From Aeromonas sanarellii (lineage in GTDB: Bacteria; Pseudomonadota; Gammaproteobacteria; Enterobacterales; Aeromonadaceae), in assembly GCF_000820085.1 (NCBI RefSeq), contig NZ_CDBN01000021.1, forward strand, positions 124,001 to 188,000: a DNA stretch of 64,000 nt. Direction: 5' to 3'. This document shows, piece by piece, positions 26,604-36,534 of this stretch (its first letter is position 1; the number at the start of each line of letters is the position of its first letter). The notes under the pieces are model-generated. The model was not told the DNA's origin. It searched no databases and was given only the letters and a program-made list of their open reading frames with translations. Made by a program: the position numbers and the translations under genes.

Positions 26604-28203
26604 AGATCCCCTGCTGACCCATCTCCGGCCCCAGCTCCTGGGGTCGGGCGATCAGATAGCCCTGCAGGCCGTCCACGTACATGCTCTGCAGCATCTGCTT
26701 CTGTCCTATCTGCTCCACCCCCTCCGCAATCACCAGGCAACCCATGCGATGGGAGACGTCGACTATCATCCGCACGAACTGCTGGTTGGTGAGATCCTGC
26801 TCCAGCTCGGTAATGAGGCCGGGATCCAGCTTGATGTAGTCGGGCTTGAGCTCGCGAAACAGGCTGAAGGAGCCGATCCCCTTGCCGAAGTTGCAGATGG
26901 CAGAGCGGCTGCCGTGGCGCCTGAGCAGTTCGAACAGCCGCTTGGCCCCCGTCAGATTGCGCTCCAGATGCTCCTCGTCGAGCTCGAACACCAGGTTGGC
27001 CCCGATGTCGGGATCCTTTTGCAACTGATGGTCGAGCCAGATCAGGAAGGCGCTGTTTTGCAGCAGGCTACCCGGCAGGTTGAGGCCCCAGCGGCTGCTG
27101 TGGTTGCCGAACGCCCTGTACTGGCGGATGACGTGACGGATCACCATCTGGGCCAGGCGCAGCACCATGTCCAGCCGCTGCGCCATGGCGAGCAGGGTGT
27201 CGCTTGGCAGCACGGTGCCGTCGCTGCCGCAAAAACGGGGGTAGATCTCGTGATAGGCCAGCATGCCGCGATGCAGGGGCTGGATGGACTGGCTGGTGAA
27301 GCTGACGCTCTCCTGCTCCAGCAGCTCGGTCAATACCTGGGTCCAGTGGCGTTGCCCCTGAATTTCGACCACCTCGTCGCTCTGCTGGATGGCCCAGCCG
27401 TTGACTGCCTCCGTCTGGGCCCGCGCCAGCGCCAGATCCGCCCTGGCCAGGATGGCCTCTATCTTCTGCTCGCTGCTGAGCCGGGTCATGCCCGAGTAGG
27501 CGGCGCTCTCCAGCTCATGGTCGTGCTGATAGCGATCGAAGGCGAGTTTCAGATCCCGCCCCAGCAGGTGCGGGGGGATCTGGGCCAGGGGCGGCATCAG
27601 GACCGCAAAGTCGGCGCCCGAGATGCGATAGACCTGGTGGCCGGGGAAGCGGCTCACCGTGTGGCTGATGAGGGCGGCGATGTCCCGGATGTAGGCATCG
27701 CCGGACTGGAAACCGCGCTGGGCGTTGAGCTTGCCAAGCTCGGTGGCGCGGATCAGTATCAGGATGGCGGTCTGGGTGTTCTCCTGCTGCAACAGCTCGG
27801 TCAGATCGCGCCTGAAGGCATGGCGGTTGTGCAGGCCCGTCATCTCGTCCCGGGTCGCCTGGTTGTGCAGCTCGGTGATCTGGCGATGGGCGTCGAGTTC
27901 GGCCTCATTGAAGGAGGCGAGCAACTGGCGCAGTGCCGTCTGTGCCTCTACGCTGTCCAGCATGGCGGGATCCCGCTGCTGCAGCGCCTGCAGCCAGCGC
28001 TGCTCCTGCCTCGCCCGTTCCCCCCGACGCACGCTGTGGGTGAGAAAGAGCAGCAGGGCAAAGCCCGTCAGGGTGGTCGTCATGACCAGCAGCAGGGTGA
28101 GCGGCGAGGCGGGGGGAGCGAGCAGGATCCCCTGCAGCAGCAGCATGGGAATGCAGACCAGCGCGCTGACCAGCAGCAGGTTCCCCTCATCTTTGTTCAA
28201 CAT
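26566..28203 (-). CDS. Membrane protein with degenerate GGDEF and EAL domains
   Basis: 545 aa. Two membrane helices near the N-terminus (LLLVSALVCIPMLLLQGIL and LLLVMTTTLTGFALLLFL) carry a short periplasmic loop; a coiled linker leads to a GGDEF domain (DEMTGLHNRHAFRRDL near 118), whose active site reads RISGADFAVL where active enzymes have GG(D/E)EF. The C-terminal EAL-type domain has YHEIYPRF in place of the EAL motif, NFGKGIGSFS in place of DDFGTGYSS, and keeps IKLDPGLI and AEGVE. Both catalytic sites therefore look dead. It is probably a sensor or scaffold protein like CsrD or LapD rather than a c-di-GMP enzyme. Confidence 0.88.
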   Translation of the reverse strand: MLNKDEGNLLLVSALVCIPMLLLQGILLAPPASPLTLLLVMTTTLTGFALLLFLTHSVRRGERARQEQRWLQALQQRDPAMLDSVEAQTALRQLLASFNEAELDAHRQITELHNQATRDEMTGLHNRHAFRRDLTELLQQENTQTAILILIRATELGKLNAQRGFQSGDAYIRDIAALISHTVSRFPGHQVYRISGADFAVLMPPLAQIPPHLLGRDLKLAFDRYQHDHELESAAYSGMTRLSSEQKIEAILARADLALARAQTEAVNGWAIQQSDEVVEIQGQRHWTQVLTELLEQESVSFTSQSIQPLHRGMLAYHEIYPRFCGSDGTVLPSDTLLAMAQRLDMVLRLAQMVIRHVIRQYRAFGNHSSRWGLNLPGSLLQNSAFLIWLDHQLQKDPDIGANLVFELDEEHLERNLTGAKRLFELLRRHGSRSAICNFGKGIGSFSLFRELKPDYIKLDPGLITELEQDLTNQQFVRMIVDVSHRMGCLVIAEGVEQIGQKQMLQSMYVDGLQGYLIARPQELGPEMGQQGIFTESVSASTGSE

Positions 28204-28391
28204 CGTTCCATCCTTGATGATGTTCGTGATGTAGAAATTCTAACCAAGTCGCAGGCGCAATACATGAGTACTCACGCAACTCCATGATAAAGCACCGGCG
28301 GAATGCAACTAAATGTGAGTGAAAACACTTTCACAGTCTGTAAAAAAGGCGAAGATGGGTTGAAAACAGCCCCAACAGAGCAGAGGTAGAT

Positions 28392-29666
28392 ATGTTGCTA
28401 GAACCCGTAGACACAGCCAAAGCACGGCAACTATTGAATCAGAGTATGGCCTTGGTGCTCGCAGGGGGACGGGGCAGCCGCCTGAAGCAGTTGACCGACA
28501 ACCGCGCCAAGCCCGCCGTCCATTTTGGCGGTAAATTCCGCATCATCGACTTCGTGCTCTCCAACTGCATCAACTCCGGCATCCGCCGGGTGGGTGTGGT
28601 GACCCAGTACAAGTCCCACAGCCTGCTGCGCCACCTGCAATCGGGGTGGTCCTTCCTGCGCTACCAGATGAACGAGTTCATCGATCTGCTGCCCGCCCAG
28701 CAACGGGTGGACGAGGTGCACTGGTATCGCGGCACCGCGGACGCCATCTACCAGAACGTGGACATCATCCGCGACTACGGCCCCAAATACATAGTGGTGC
28801 TGGCGGGTGACCATATCTACAAGATGGACTATGCCGCCATGCTGCTCGATCACGTGCGCCTCGGCGCCAAGGTGACGGTGGCCTGCATCGAGGTGCCGCG
28901 CGCGGAGGCGTCCGCCTTCGGGGTGATGGACATCGACGAGCAGCGCAAGATCCGTGCCTTCGTGGAGAAACCCGCCAACCCGCCTGCCATGCCGGGGAAT
29001 GACCAGGTCTCCCTGGCCTCCATGGGGATCTACATCTTCGATGCGGAGTACCTCTATCAGCTGCTGGAGGAGGACATCCACAACCAGGAGTCCAAACACG
29101 ACTTCGGCATGGACGTGATCCCGCGCATCGTGGGGGAGGGCAAGGCGTTTGCCCACCCGTTCACCATGTCCTGCGTCGGGGCCAGGGAGGGACAAAAACC
29201 CTACTGGCGCGACGTGGGCACCCTGGACTCCTTCTGGGAGGCGAACATGGATCTCGCCTCCGTGGTGCCCGAGCTCGACATCTATGACGAAAACTGGCCC
29301 ATCTGGACCAGCCAGAACATGTCGCCGCCCGCCAAGTTCGTGCAGGACAGAAACGGCCAGCACGGCATGACCATCAACTCCATGTTTGCGGGGGGCTCCA
29401 TCGTCAGCGGCTCCTTCGTGCTCAACTCGGTGCTCTTCAGCAATGTGCGGGTGCACTCCTTCTGCACCCTGGATCAGGCGGTGATCTTCCCCGGTGTCGA
29501 GATCGGGGCCGGCTGCCGGTTGCGCCGGGTGGTGGTGGACAAGGGCTGCAAGCTGCCCGACGGCCTGGTGGTGGGGGAGAATGCGGACGAGGATGTCCGC
29601 CGCTTCTACCGCTCCGAGCAGGGCATAGTGCTGGTGACCAAGGAGATGCTGGCCAAACTGGGCTGA
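28392..29666 (+). CDS. glgC: Glucose-1-phosphate adenylyltransferase
   Basis: 424 aa ADP-glucose pyrophosphorylase, the committed step of glycogen synthesis. Motifs: [24 protein letters not shown] near residues 20-43 (nucleotide and regulatory site), [12 protein letters not shown] near 115, GDHIYKMDY near 141, FVEKP near 194, and the C-terminal left-handed beta-helix with [20 protein letters not shown] near 368. It is not next to other glg genes here, so it is a solitary copy; several Aeromonas and Vibrio strains carry more than one glgC. A terminator follows. Confidence 0.95.
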   Translation: MLLEPVDTAKARQLLNQSMALVLAGGRGSRLKQLTDNRAKPAVHFGGKFRIIDFVLSNCINSGIRRVGVVTQYKSHSLLRHLQSGWSFLRYQMNEFIDLLPAQQRVDEVHWYRGTADAIYQNVDIIRDYGPKYIVVLAGDHIYKMDYAAMLLDHVRLGAKVTVACIEVPRAEASAFGVMDIDEQRKIRAFVEKPANPPAMPGNDQVSLASMGIYIFDAEYLYQLLEEDIHNQESKHDFGMDVIPRIVGEGKAFAHPFTMSCVGAREGQKPYWRDVGTLDSFWEANMDLASVVPELDIYDENWPIWTSQNMSPPAKFVQDRNGQHGMTINSMFAGGSIVSGSFVLNSVLFSNVRVHSFCTLDQAVIFPGVEIGAGCRLRRVVVDKGCKLPDGLVVGENADEDVRRFYRSEQGIVLVTKEMLAKLG

Positions 29667-29691
29667 CGCCATTGCCAGACGCCACAAGTAA

Positions 29692-29716
29692 AAAGGGAGC
29701 CGCTATGGCTCCCTTT
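29692..29716. terminator. Terminator shared by glgC and the secreted-protein gene
   Basis: AAAGGGAGC (29692-29700) pairs with GCTCCCTTT (29708-29716) around CGCTATG. On the - strand the stem is followed by TTACTTGT. It lies between convergent genes and can serve both. Confidence 0.75.
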
Positions 29717-29737
29717 GCTTGTTCAGCCGGCGGCTGA

Positions 29738-31738
29738 TTATTTTTCGCTGATCAGGGCCTTGCCTGCCATCACCATGGCGGTGCCGTGCTTGCCACCGGC
29801 GGCGGTCACCTGGGGGACGCCGTCTTCGTCGGTGTCATGGCCTGCGCCGTCGATGACGTTCTCGCCGGAGTCGCCGACCCATTCGGCCATCTGCATGCCG
29901 CCGTTATTGGTGCCGCGGAACCAGCTGACATATTGCTGGGTCAGCTTGGCGAGCTCCAGCTCGGGCGCCTTCTCGCCGCCTTCGTTGCGCAGGTTCAGCA
30001 TGGCGGAGCGCAGGGCGCCGGAGATGGCGGCCTGGGTCCAGGGGGTGTATTCGCCCTGCGTACCTGCGAGCCAGGTACCGGCCTTGGCATTGAAGTAGGC
30101 CTTGTCGGTGGCGATGAAGAGATCGCGGGCCGCGGTGCGGTACTTGGCATTCGAGGTGGCCAGGAAGGCGGCGGTCAGGCCGCGGATGGCGGCAAACTGC
30201 GTCTCGATGGACTGGCCCGCGTCAAGCTGGCCACCCAGGGTCAGACCGTCGTGTACCAGGCCGTTCTTGCCCTTGAGGTTGGCCAGGATGAAATCGGCCT
30301 GCTTGCGCACCAGCGCGAGCGCCTGCTGACCCTGCTGGGTCTTGAGGTTCAGCTCGCCGTTGTCACCGGCGGCGTAGCCGACCGGCAGGGCATCCTGGGC
30401 GCGCTGGAAGATCTGCAGGGCGACCAGGGCGTAGGCGGCGTCGAAGGTGGTGACGTGCTGGCTCTGCTTGCCTGCCTGCCAGCTGTCGACCAGGGTGCCG
30501 GCCTTGGCATTGAAGTGCAGGGCATCGAGGTTCTTGAAGGTGAGGTTGGAGAGGTTCAGCGCCAGGGAGAAGGCATCGCTGCCCGCCACCGCCTTGCCCA
30601 GATCATTGGTCTGGTTGGCAGCCGGGGCGGCGGCGAACGGGGCACCGTCGAACACGGCGTGGAAGGTCGGGTTCTGATTGGTGTTTGCCGTGCGCTGATC
30701 GCTGAAGGCATAGAACTCGGAGAGGGGCCACAGCAGCATCCAGGCGTCGCGCAGCTGGGCGGAGCCGTCCACCACCTCCAGCTTGCCGATGGCGCCCGCA
30801 TCGTTCTTGGCTGTCTCGGTGACCTTCACCTGATGGGGGAAGTAGACAACACCCTTGGCCGGATCGTACTGCGGGGTGATCTTGGCGCCCAGGGTCTTGC
30901 CGTCGAAGCCGAGCTGGCCCTGCAGGATGGCCAGCTTGTCGATGGACTGCTCGGTCAGCATCATGCCGTTGAAGCCGTCGGCGGCGGAGACCCCCAGCTT
31001 GTGCTTGCCGTCCTGATCCATGGTGGCGGAAGCCGCTTCCACCTCTTCATCGCTCTCGGCCACGTGCATGCCGCCGAGGAAGTCCTGGGACCACATCACC
31101 TCCTTGAGCAGGATGCCGCCCACGGCCGCCGGCACCAGCAGGTTGTCACTGCCGCTCCAGCGCAGGGTGGCGTAGTCGCGGAAGTAGGCCGGCACCTGGG
31201 TCTTGACTCTCTTCTCGTTGCCCTTGGCGGGCTTGATGGTGATCTGGTCGCCATTGACCGGGGTGGTGTTCACGGCTTGCGCGAACTCCGGGTTGGCGGA
31301 GGCGTAGGGCAGGGAGAGGGGATACATGCCCTGGGGGATTTCATCGGCCGGGAAGCCAACGGCCTCGGCCATGGCTAGCACCCGCTTGCCCAGGTCGGCC
31401 AGGGTGCCACCACGGGCCAGGTTCTGCGGCCCGTTCACCAGGTGCGGGCCCATGCCGGACTGGTAATTGAGGGCGTACATGGCCTCTTCGGAGTATTCAT
31501 AGGATTCGATGCCGGCGGCGAAGTCGAACGGGGTGGGCTCATCGGCGCGGTTGGCGTCCAGCACATCCAGATCCAGGCCGAGGGCCTCGGCCAGCGGCTC
31601 GCCGGAGAGCTCGAATTCGGTGTAGGCCAGCATGTTGGCGGCGGTGTTGAAGGTCTTGTCTTCCACCTTGACGGCAGCGTGCGCGGCACTGCTGAGCAAC
31701 GCACAGGCGATCGCCTGCACCAGTACGGTTTTTCTCAT
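29738..31738 (-). CDS. Large secreted protein of unknown function
   Basis: 666 aa with a clear signal peptide (MRKTVLVQAIACALLSSAAHA); no lipobox, no C-terminal autotransporter or OMP signature, so probably periplasmic or exported. I do not recognise the family. The C-terminal 250 residues have repeated helical segments (TFDAAYALVALQIFQRAQDA, AAIRGLTAAFLATSNAKYRT, AARDLFIATDKAYFN) like an alpha/alpha barrel. Two short acidic loops, DTDEDGVPQV and MDQDGKHKLG, could bind a divalent metal. The ATG at 31738 is preferred over 31753 because of the signal peptide and AAGGAC just upstream. A Fur-like palindrome upstream suggests iron control. Confidence 0.75.
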   Translation of the reverse strand: MRKTVLVQAIACALLSSAAHAAVKVEDKTFNTAANMLAYTEFELSGEPLAEALGLDLDVLDANRADEPTPFDFAAGIESYEYSEEAMYALNYQSGMGPHLVNGPQNLARGGTLADLGKRVLAMAEAVGFPADEIPQGMYPLSLPYASANPEFAQAVNTTPVNGDQITIKPAKGNEKRVKTQVPAYFRDYATLRWSGSDNLLVPAAVGGILLKEVMWSQDFLGGMHVAESDEEVEAASATMDQDGKHKLGVSAADGFNGMMLTEQSIDKLAILQGQLGFDGKTLGAKITPQYDPAKGVVYFPHQVKVTETAKNDAGAIGKLEVVDGSAQLRDAWMLLWPLSEFYAFSDQRTANTNQNPTFHAVFDGAPFAAAPAANQTNDLGKAVAGSDAFSLALNLSNLTFKNLDALHFNAKAGTLVDSWQAGKQSQHVTTFDAAYALVALQIFQRAQDALPVGYAAGDNGELNLKTQQGQQALALVRKQADFILANLKGKNGLVHDGLTLGGQLDAGQSIETQFAAIRGLTAAFLATSNAKYRTAARDLFIATDKAYFNAKAGTWLAGTQGEYTPWTQAAISGALRSAMLNLRNEGGEKAPELELAKLTQQYVSWFRGTNNGGMQMAEWVGDSGENVIDGAGHDTDEDGVPQVTAAGGKHGTAMVMAGKALISEK

Positions 31739-31775
31739 GTCCTTTTCACCCATATATTTGATTTTATTATGACGC

Positions 31776-31797
31776 TTCTCATGAATCTAAATGAGAA
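31776..31797 (-). promoter_or_regulatory. Inverted repeat in the promoter of the secreted-protein gene
   Basis: TTCTCAT (31776-31782) and ATGAGAA (31791-31797) form a perfect 7-8-7 inverted repeat 38 bp before the start codon. TGAGAAT is a common Fur half-site; a second weak half-site (TGCATTA) follows at 31803-31809. It may be a Fur site or another repressor operator. Confidence 0.5.
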
Positions 31798-31884
31798 TGG
31801 TGTGCATTATGGGGCAAAAGGACGGGCTTGAGAAGTGAAAAGCCGCGCTGCCGAGTGTTGTGGAGAGAAGCGCGGCGATAAGCA

Positions 31885-32436
31885 TTACATCAGCTTGAAA
31901 GGGATCACCAATCGACCCGGCTCCACCTTGAGGGCCTCGACCTTGTCCTTGAGCCGCGCCTCGCTCTGGCGGCTGCCATCGAGCCGATAGACCGGGGTCT
32001 GGGAGAGGAACAGGGAGAGGGACTGGTTGAAGGTGGGCAGCAGCGGGGTGAGGGCGGCCCCCACGTCGGCCGGCTCTGTCTTGACCGAGAGCAGCTCCAG
32101 ATCGCGCAGGTAGATGGCGCCCTGCTCGGCCACATAGTCCGGGCGTGCCCGCAGGGAGAGGCGGATCTTCATCTGCTGGCTGCCAAGGGGGCTCGCCACC
32201 TGCAGATCGCCGGCGGCGTCCAATTCGACCTTGTCGGCCTGGCTGCGACCGATACGGCTCTGCATGTCATCGAGGCGGATCTTGCTCGACATGATGCCGG
32301 GGATCCCCAGCTGCTTCTCGAAGGCGACTCGCTCCTTGAGGTACTGGTTGATCTCCCCCTCGCTGACGCTGTACTGGGTGAGGGAGCAGGCTGCCAGCAG
32401 CAGGGCGAAGGGGAGCAGAAGCAGGTGTTTCAACAT
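31885..32436 (-). CDS. DUF1439 lipoprotein (YceB-like)
   Basis: 183 aa. The N-terminus MLKHLLLLPFALLLAACSL is a lipoprotein signal with lipobox LAAC. The rest fits DUF1439, a cystatin-like/BPI-related periplasmic fold: YSVSEGEINQYLKERVAFEK near residue 22, DLQVASPLGSQQMKIRLSL near 80, and ALKVEPGRLVIPFKLM at the end. The role is unknown; E. coli YceB is of the same kind. It is divergent from amoC and separated from it by a 320-bp control region. Confidence 0.82.
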   Translation of the reverse strand: MLKHLLLLPFALLLAACSLTQYSVSEGEINQYLKERVAFEKQLGIPGIMSSKIRLDDMQSRIGRSQADKVELDAAGDLQVASPLGSQQMKIRLSLRARPDYVAEQGAIYLRDLELLSVKTEPADVGAALTPLLPTFNQSLSLFLSQTPVYRLDGSRQSEARLKDKVEALKVEPGRLVIPFKLM

Positions 32437-32716
32437 GGGAAGGTTCCATCAAATGGGTGGCAACAACAGATGGCGCCATCTTAGGGGCAAAGCGGGTCGG
32501 CCGCCAGTGGGGGCCCCTCGTCCCGTTTCTGTCGCATTCCCCATATGGGGATGGCAATCCGTTTTCATTCGAGTAGCGTTGTCATCCCCTGTGCCAACAG
32601 GCCCGCCATGGCGCCGTCCCCGCAATACCCACAGACAGGCTCCTGTTTTATCACCTCAGAATCCCATTGACCCCGTGATTTCAAAGCGAGTATTTTACCG
32701 CCGCACAAAGTCAAAC
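32437..32716. other. Control region upstream of amoC
   Basis: A 280-bp non-coding stretch between the divergent lipoprotein gene and the Fur box. It contains TTTACC at 32694-32699, a weak -35 located 18 bp before GATAAT (32718-32723), which would be the amoC -10 and lies inside the Fur box. No other feature is recognised. Confidence 0.45.
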
Positions 32717-32731
32717 TGATAATCATTATCA
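32717..32731 (+). promoter_or_regulatory. Perfect Fur box of the amo operon
   Basis: TGATAAT-C-ATTATCA is a perfect 7-1-7 palindrome, the core Fur operator. It covers the probable -10 element of the amoC promoter and lies 26 bp before the GTG start, so iron-loaded Fur would block RNA polymerase. This is the expected iron control of amonabactin synthesis. Confidence 0.93.
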
Positions 32732-32757
32732 TTTTGAATCTTCTTTGAGGGAGTAAC

Positions 32758-33945
32758 GTGAATACTCGTGTAATGGACAATGGCGCACCTGCCGAGGCGA
32801 AGATGTCGCCTGATTTCTTGTTTACCTCGGGTCAGGGCACTCTCAGTGCCACTGACCTGGGCCAGCCTATCACCACCCCCGCCTGCGATTGGCCCCTGCT
32901 GGCACAGCAGATAACTCTGGCCCTCGATGCCGCCAGGGTCGCCGGCCAGGCCAACCCCCTGCTTATCGGTGCCTTCGCGTTCGATCCGGCGGAGGCCTCC
33001 TGCCTCTATGTGCCCGGCCGCTATAAGTGGGGCGAGAAACTAGCCCCGATAGAGCCGACACCGGCGACAGAAGTGGAGCAGACCGTCGAGGCCAACCGGG
33101 TCATCTCGGTGCAGAGCACCCCGCCGGCCAGCGAATTCCAGGCCTCGGTCAGCGCGGCGCTGGATGCGTTTGCACAAGGCCGGCTATCCAAGGTGGTGTT
33201 GTCGCGCAAGCTGACACTCACCCTGCATCAACCCGCCGATCCGAAGCGGGTGATGACCCGTCTGATGGCCCAGAATCCCCACGCCTTCCACTTCTCCCTG
33301 CCGCTCGGCCAGGGCCGCCGCCTGCTTGGCGCCAGTCCGGAGCTGCTGCTGCGGGTCAGCGGGGGAGAGGTGTTCACCCACCCGCTGGCGGGCTCCGCCA
33401 GACGGGCGAGCGAGCCGGCGCAAGACGAAATGGTCGCCCGGGATCTGCTGGCCTCTCGCAAGGATCAGCATGAACACAAGTTGGTGATCGACGAGATCCG
33501 CCGGGTGTTGACCCCCCACTGCCGCGAGCTGGCGATCCCGTCCAGCCCCTCGCTGATGAGCACGGATACCCTCTGGCATCTGGGCACCCCCATCGCCGGG
33601 CGGCTCAATGGCGGCGAGGCATCGGTGCTCTCCTTGGCCTGCCAGCTTCATCCCACCCCGGCCCTGTGCGGCTATCCCACCGATCTGGCCCGCCAGTTTA
33701 TTCGCGAGCAGGAGCCCTTCCGGCGAGCCCTCTTCAGCGGCATCGTCGGCTGGTGCGACAGCCAGGGCAACGGCGAGTGGGCCGTGGTGATCCGCTGCGG
33801 GGTGCTCGACGGCCATCAGGTGGAGCTGTTTGCCGGCGCCGGTATCGTTGCGGGCTCGGATCCCGCCATGGAGTGGGCCGAGACCGGCACCAAGCTGGGG
33901 ACCATGCTCAAAGCCCTGGGCCTGGATTTGGAGGTGGCGCAATGA
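32758..33945 (+). CDS. amoC: Isochorismate synthase AmoC
   Basis: 395 aa; chorismate to isochorismate, first step to 2,3-dihydroxybenzoate. Family marks are [13 protein letters not shown] near residue 138, [20 protein letters not shown] near 175-195, [10 protein letters not shown] near 205, and [19 protein letters not shown] near 330 and following. The start is GTG (32758), chosen because GAGGGAG lies just before it; the in-frame ATG at 32773 is too far from that site. First gene of amoCEBFAGH, overlapping amoE by 4 bases. Confidence 0.93.
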   Translation: MNTRVMDNGAPAEAKMSPDFLFTSGQGTLSATDLGQPITTPACDWPLLAQQITLALDAARVAGQANPLLIGAFAFDPAEASCLYVPGRYKWGEKLAPIEPTPATEVEQTVEANRVISVQSTPPASEFQASVSAALDAFAQGRLSKVVLSRKLTLTLHQPADPKRVMTRLMAQNPHAFHFSLPLGQGRRLLGASPELLLRVSGGEVFTHPLAGSARRASEPAQDEMVARDLLASRKDQHEHKLVIDEIRRVLTPHCRELAIPSSPSLMSTDTLWHLGTPIAGRLNGGEASVLSLACQLHPTPALCGYPTDLARQFIREQEPFRRALFSGIVGWCDSQGNGEWAVVIRCGVLDGHQVELFAGAGIVAGSDPAMEWAETGTKLGTMLKALGLDLEVAQ

Positions 33946-35606
33946 GCTTCCTGCCCTATACCCGCTGGCCCGACGCATTGGCGGAGCGTTACCGCGCCAA
34001 GGGCTATTGGCGCGGCGAGCCGCTGACCGCCATGCTGGCGCGTCAGTGCGAGCTGGCCCCCGATGCCGAGGCCATCCTCTGCGGCGAGCGCCGCTTCAGC
34101 TATGGCGAGCTGGACGCCGCCTCGAGCCGGCTGGCCGCGAATCTGGCCCACCATGGCCTGGGGGTGGGGGACACCGCGCTGGTGCAGCTCTCCAACGTGG
34201 CCGAGTTCTATCTGGTGTTCTTCGCCCTGCTGAAAGCCGGTATCGCGCCGGTCAACGCGCTCTTTAGTCACAACCGGCTGGAGCTCCTCTCTTATGCCGA
34301 GCAGATCACACCGCGCCTCTTTGTCGGCTCGCTGGCCCATCCGCTGTTTGCGAGCAAGGGTCGCGAGAGCGAGCTGCTGACAACCATCGGCGCCGAGCTG
34401 GTGCTGCTGGATGGCGATGAGGGGGAGCTGGGGCTGACCCGCTGGTTGGCGAAGGGGGCTGAGAGTGAGCCGGTGAAATCTGGCCCGACCCCGGCGGACG
34501 AGGTGGCTTTCTTCCAGCTCTCCGGCGGCAGCACCGGCACCCCCAAGCTCATCCCCCGCACCCACGACGATTACCTGTACAGCGTGCGCCGCAGCAATGA
34601 AATCTGTGAATTGGGGCCCCATACCCGCTATCTGTGCGCCCTGCCGGCGCCCCACAACTTCCCTCTGAGCTCCCCTGGCGCTCTGGGGGTGTTCGAGGCG
34701 GGCGGCACCGTGGTGCTCGCGCCCGACCCCAGCCCCATCAGCTGTTTCCCGCTGATTGCCCGCCACAGGGTCAACCTCACCTCGCTGGTGCCGCCGGCGG
34801 TCTCGCTCTGGCTGCAGGCCGCGGAAGCGGACCCCACTGCGCGCACTCAGCTCGAGAGCCTCGACTTGCTGCAAGTGGGCGGCGCCAAGCTGGGGGAGGC
34901 GGTGGCCAGCAAGATAGGGCCGCTGCTCGGCTGCCGGCTGCAGCAGGTGTTCGGCATGGCGGAGGGGCTGGTGAACTACACCCGGCTGGACGACCCCGAC
35001 GAGAAGGTCATTCACACCCAGGGCCGCCCTATGAGCCCGGACGACGAGGTGCGCATCCTCGATGAGGCGGGCAACCCGGTTGCCCCCGGCGAGCCTGGCG
35101 CCCTGCACACCCGCGGTCCCTACACCTTCCGCGGTTACTACCAGAGTCCGGCCCACAACGCCCGGGTGTTCGATGCCGAGGGTTTCTACTGCTCCGGCGA
35201 TCTGGTGGTACAGGATGCCGATGGTTACCTCACCGTGGTCGGGCGGCAGAAGGATCAGATCAACCGGGGCGGCGAGAAGATCGCGGCGGAAGAGGTGGAA
35301 AACCAGCTGCTGCACCACCCGGCCATCACCCATGCGGCCCTGGTCTCCATGCCCGACAGCGCCATGGGGGAGAAGAGCTGCGCCTTCATCGTCAGCACGG
35401 ATCCCGCCTTGAAGCCGCTGGCCTTGCGCAAGTTTCTGCGTGAGCGCGGGGTGGCGGACTTCAAGCTGCCCGACCGTTTCGAAACCCTGGACGCCCTGCC
35501 CATGACGGCGGTGGGCAAGATTGACAAGCAGGGGCTGCGGGCGCGCATTGCGCACGCCATCGCCGCCAACCAGCCTCTACAGCATAAAACTAAAAAGGAA
35601 TCATGA
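33942..35606 (+). CDS. amoE: 2,3-dihydroxybenzoate-AMP ligase AmoE
   Basis: 554 aa, EntE family. It adenylates 2,3-dihydroxybenzoate and loads it on the aryl-carrier domain of AmoB. Motifs: [20 protein letters not shown] near residue 190 (P-loop-like A3), [15 protein letters not shown] near 338 (A5), YCSGDLVV near 418 (A7), [20 protein letters not shown] near 435 (A8) and [13 protein letters not shown] near 522 with the A10 Lys. The ATG at 33942 overlaps the amoC stop (ATGA). The open frame upstream is only a shadow of amoC. Confidence 0.94.
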   Translation: MSFLPYTRWPDALAERYRAKGYWRGEPLTAMLARQCELAPDAEAILCGERRFSYGELDAASSRLAANLAHHGLGVGDTALVQLSNVAEFYLVFFALLKAGIAPVNALFSHNRLELLSYAEQITPRLFVGSLAHPLFASKGRESELLTTIGAELVLLDGDEGELGLTRWLAKGAESEPVKSGPTPADEVAFFQLSGGSTGTPKLIPRTHDDYLYSVRRSNEICELGPHTRYLCALPAPHNFPLSSPGALGVFEAGGTVVLAPDPSPISCFPLIARHRVNLTSLVPPAVSLWLQAAEADPTARTQLESLDLLQVGGAKLGEAVASKIGPLLGCRLQQVFGMAEGLVNYTRLDDPDEKVIHTQGRPMSPDDEVRILDEAGNPVAPGEPGALHTRGPYTFRGYYQSPAHNARVFDAEGFYCSGDLVVQDADGYLTVVGRQKDQINRGGEKIAAEEVENQLLHHPAITHAALVSMPDSAMGEKSCAFIVSTDPALKPLALRKFLRERGVADFKLPDRFETLDALPMTAVGKIDKQGLRARIAHAIAANQPLQHKTKKES

Positions 35607-35610
35607 CGTT

Positions 35611-36534
35611 ATGGCTATCCCAACCCTGAACAATTACGCCATGCCCAGCCAGTGGAAGGCCAACAAGGTCGACTGGTCCCTGGACTCCAAACGCGCCGCC
35701 CTGCTGATCCACGACATGCAGGAGTACTTCACCGCCTTCTATGGCGAGAACAGCCCGCTGATCGCGGAACTCACCCAGCGCCTGGCCGCCGTGCGCAAGC
35801 AGTGCAAGGCCCTCGGCATCCCGGTCTTCTACACCGCCCAGCCCAAGGATCAATCCCCTGAAGATCGCGCCCTGCTCAATGACATGTGGGGCCCGGGGCT
35901 CAACAAACGGCCAGAGCAGCAGCAGGTGGTCGCAGCACTCTGCCCAGAGCGGGACGACACCGTGCTGGTCAAGTGGCGCTACAGCGCCTTCCAGCGCTCC
36001 GAGCTCGAGCAGATGCTCAAAGCGCTGGGGCGGGATCAGCTGATCATCGGCGGCATCTACGGCCATATCGGCTGCATGATGACCGCCTGCGACGCCTTCA
36101 TGCGCGACATCCAGCCCTTCTTCCTGGCGGACGGGGTGGCGGATTTCTCCCTGGCCGACCACCAGATGGCGCTCGACTACGTGGCGACCCGCTGCGGCAA
36201 GGTGATCCGCTGCGAGGAGGTGTTGGTCCTTGCCCCGGCTTCCGTTTCTGCCGCCCAGAGCAATCCGTTGTCCGCCAATCCGTTGCTGACGTATGAGGGG
36301 CTCAAGGCGCGGCTGCTGAGTCACATCGACGAGGACGAAGATGAGTTTGACCCCGACGAGAACCTCATCGACTACGGTCTGGATTCGGTGCGGATCATGG
36401 CCCTGCTTACCGAGTGGCGCGCCGCCGGAGTGGAGCTCGGCTTCGTGGATCTCGCCAAGCTGCCGACCCTCAACGGCTGGTGGCGCCTCATCGAGGCCAG
36501 GCTGGCAGCCCAGGCCCTGGAGGTGACCCCATGA
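35611..36534 (+). CDS. amoB: Isochorismatase with aryl-carrier domain AmoB
   Basis: 307 aa, EntB-like bifunctional protein. The N-terminal isochorismatase (residues 1-210) converts isochorismate to 2,3-dihydro-2,3-dihydroxybenzoate: [17 protein letters not shown] near 25, [13 protein letters not shown] near 120, [20 protein letters not shown] near 147. The C-terminal aryl-carrier domain (about 225-305) has [13 protein letters not shown] with the phosphopantetheine Ser near 258. It starts 4 bp after amoE, and its stop overlaps amoF (ATGA). Confidence 0.94.
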   Translation: MAIPTLNNYAMPSQWKANKVDWSLDSKRAALLIHDMQEYFTAFYGENSPLIAELTQRLAAVRKQCKALGIPVFYTAQPKDQSPEDRALLNDMWGPGLNKRPEQQQVVAALCPERDDTVLVKWRYSAFQRSELEQMLKALGRDQLIIGGIYGHIGCMMTACDAFMRDIQPFFLADGVADFSLADHQMALDYVATRCGKVIRCEEVLVLAPASVSAAQSNPLSANPLLTYEGLKARLLSHIDEDEDEFDPDENLIDYGLDSVRIMALLTEWRAAGVELGFVDLAKLPTLNGWWRLIEARLAAQALEVTP

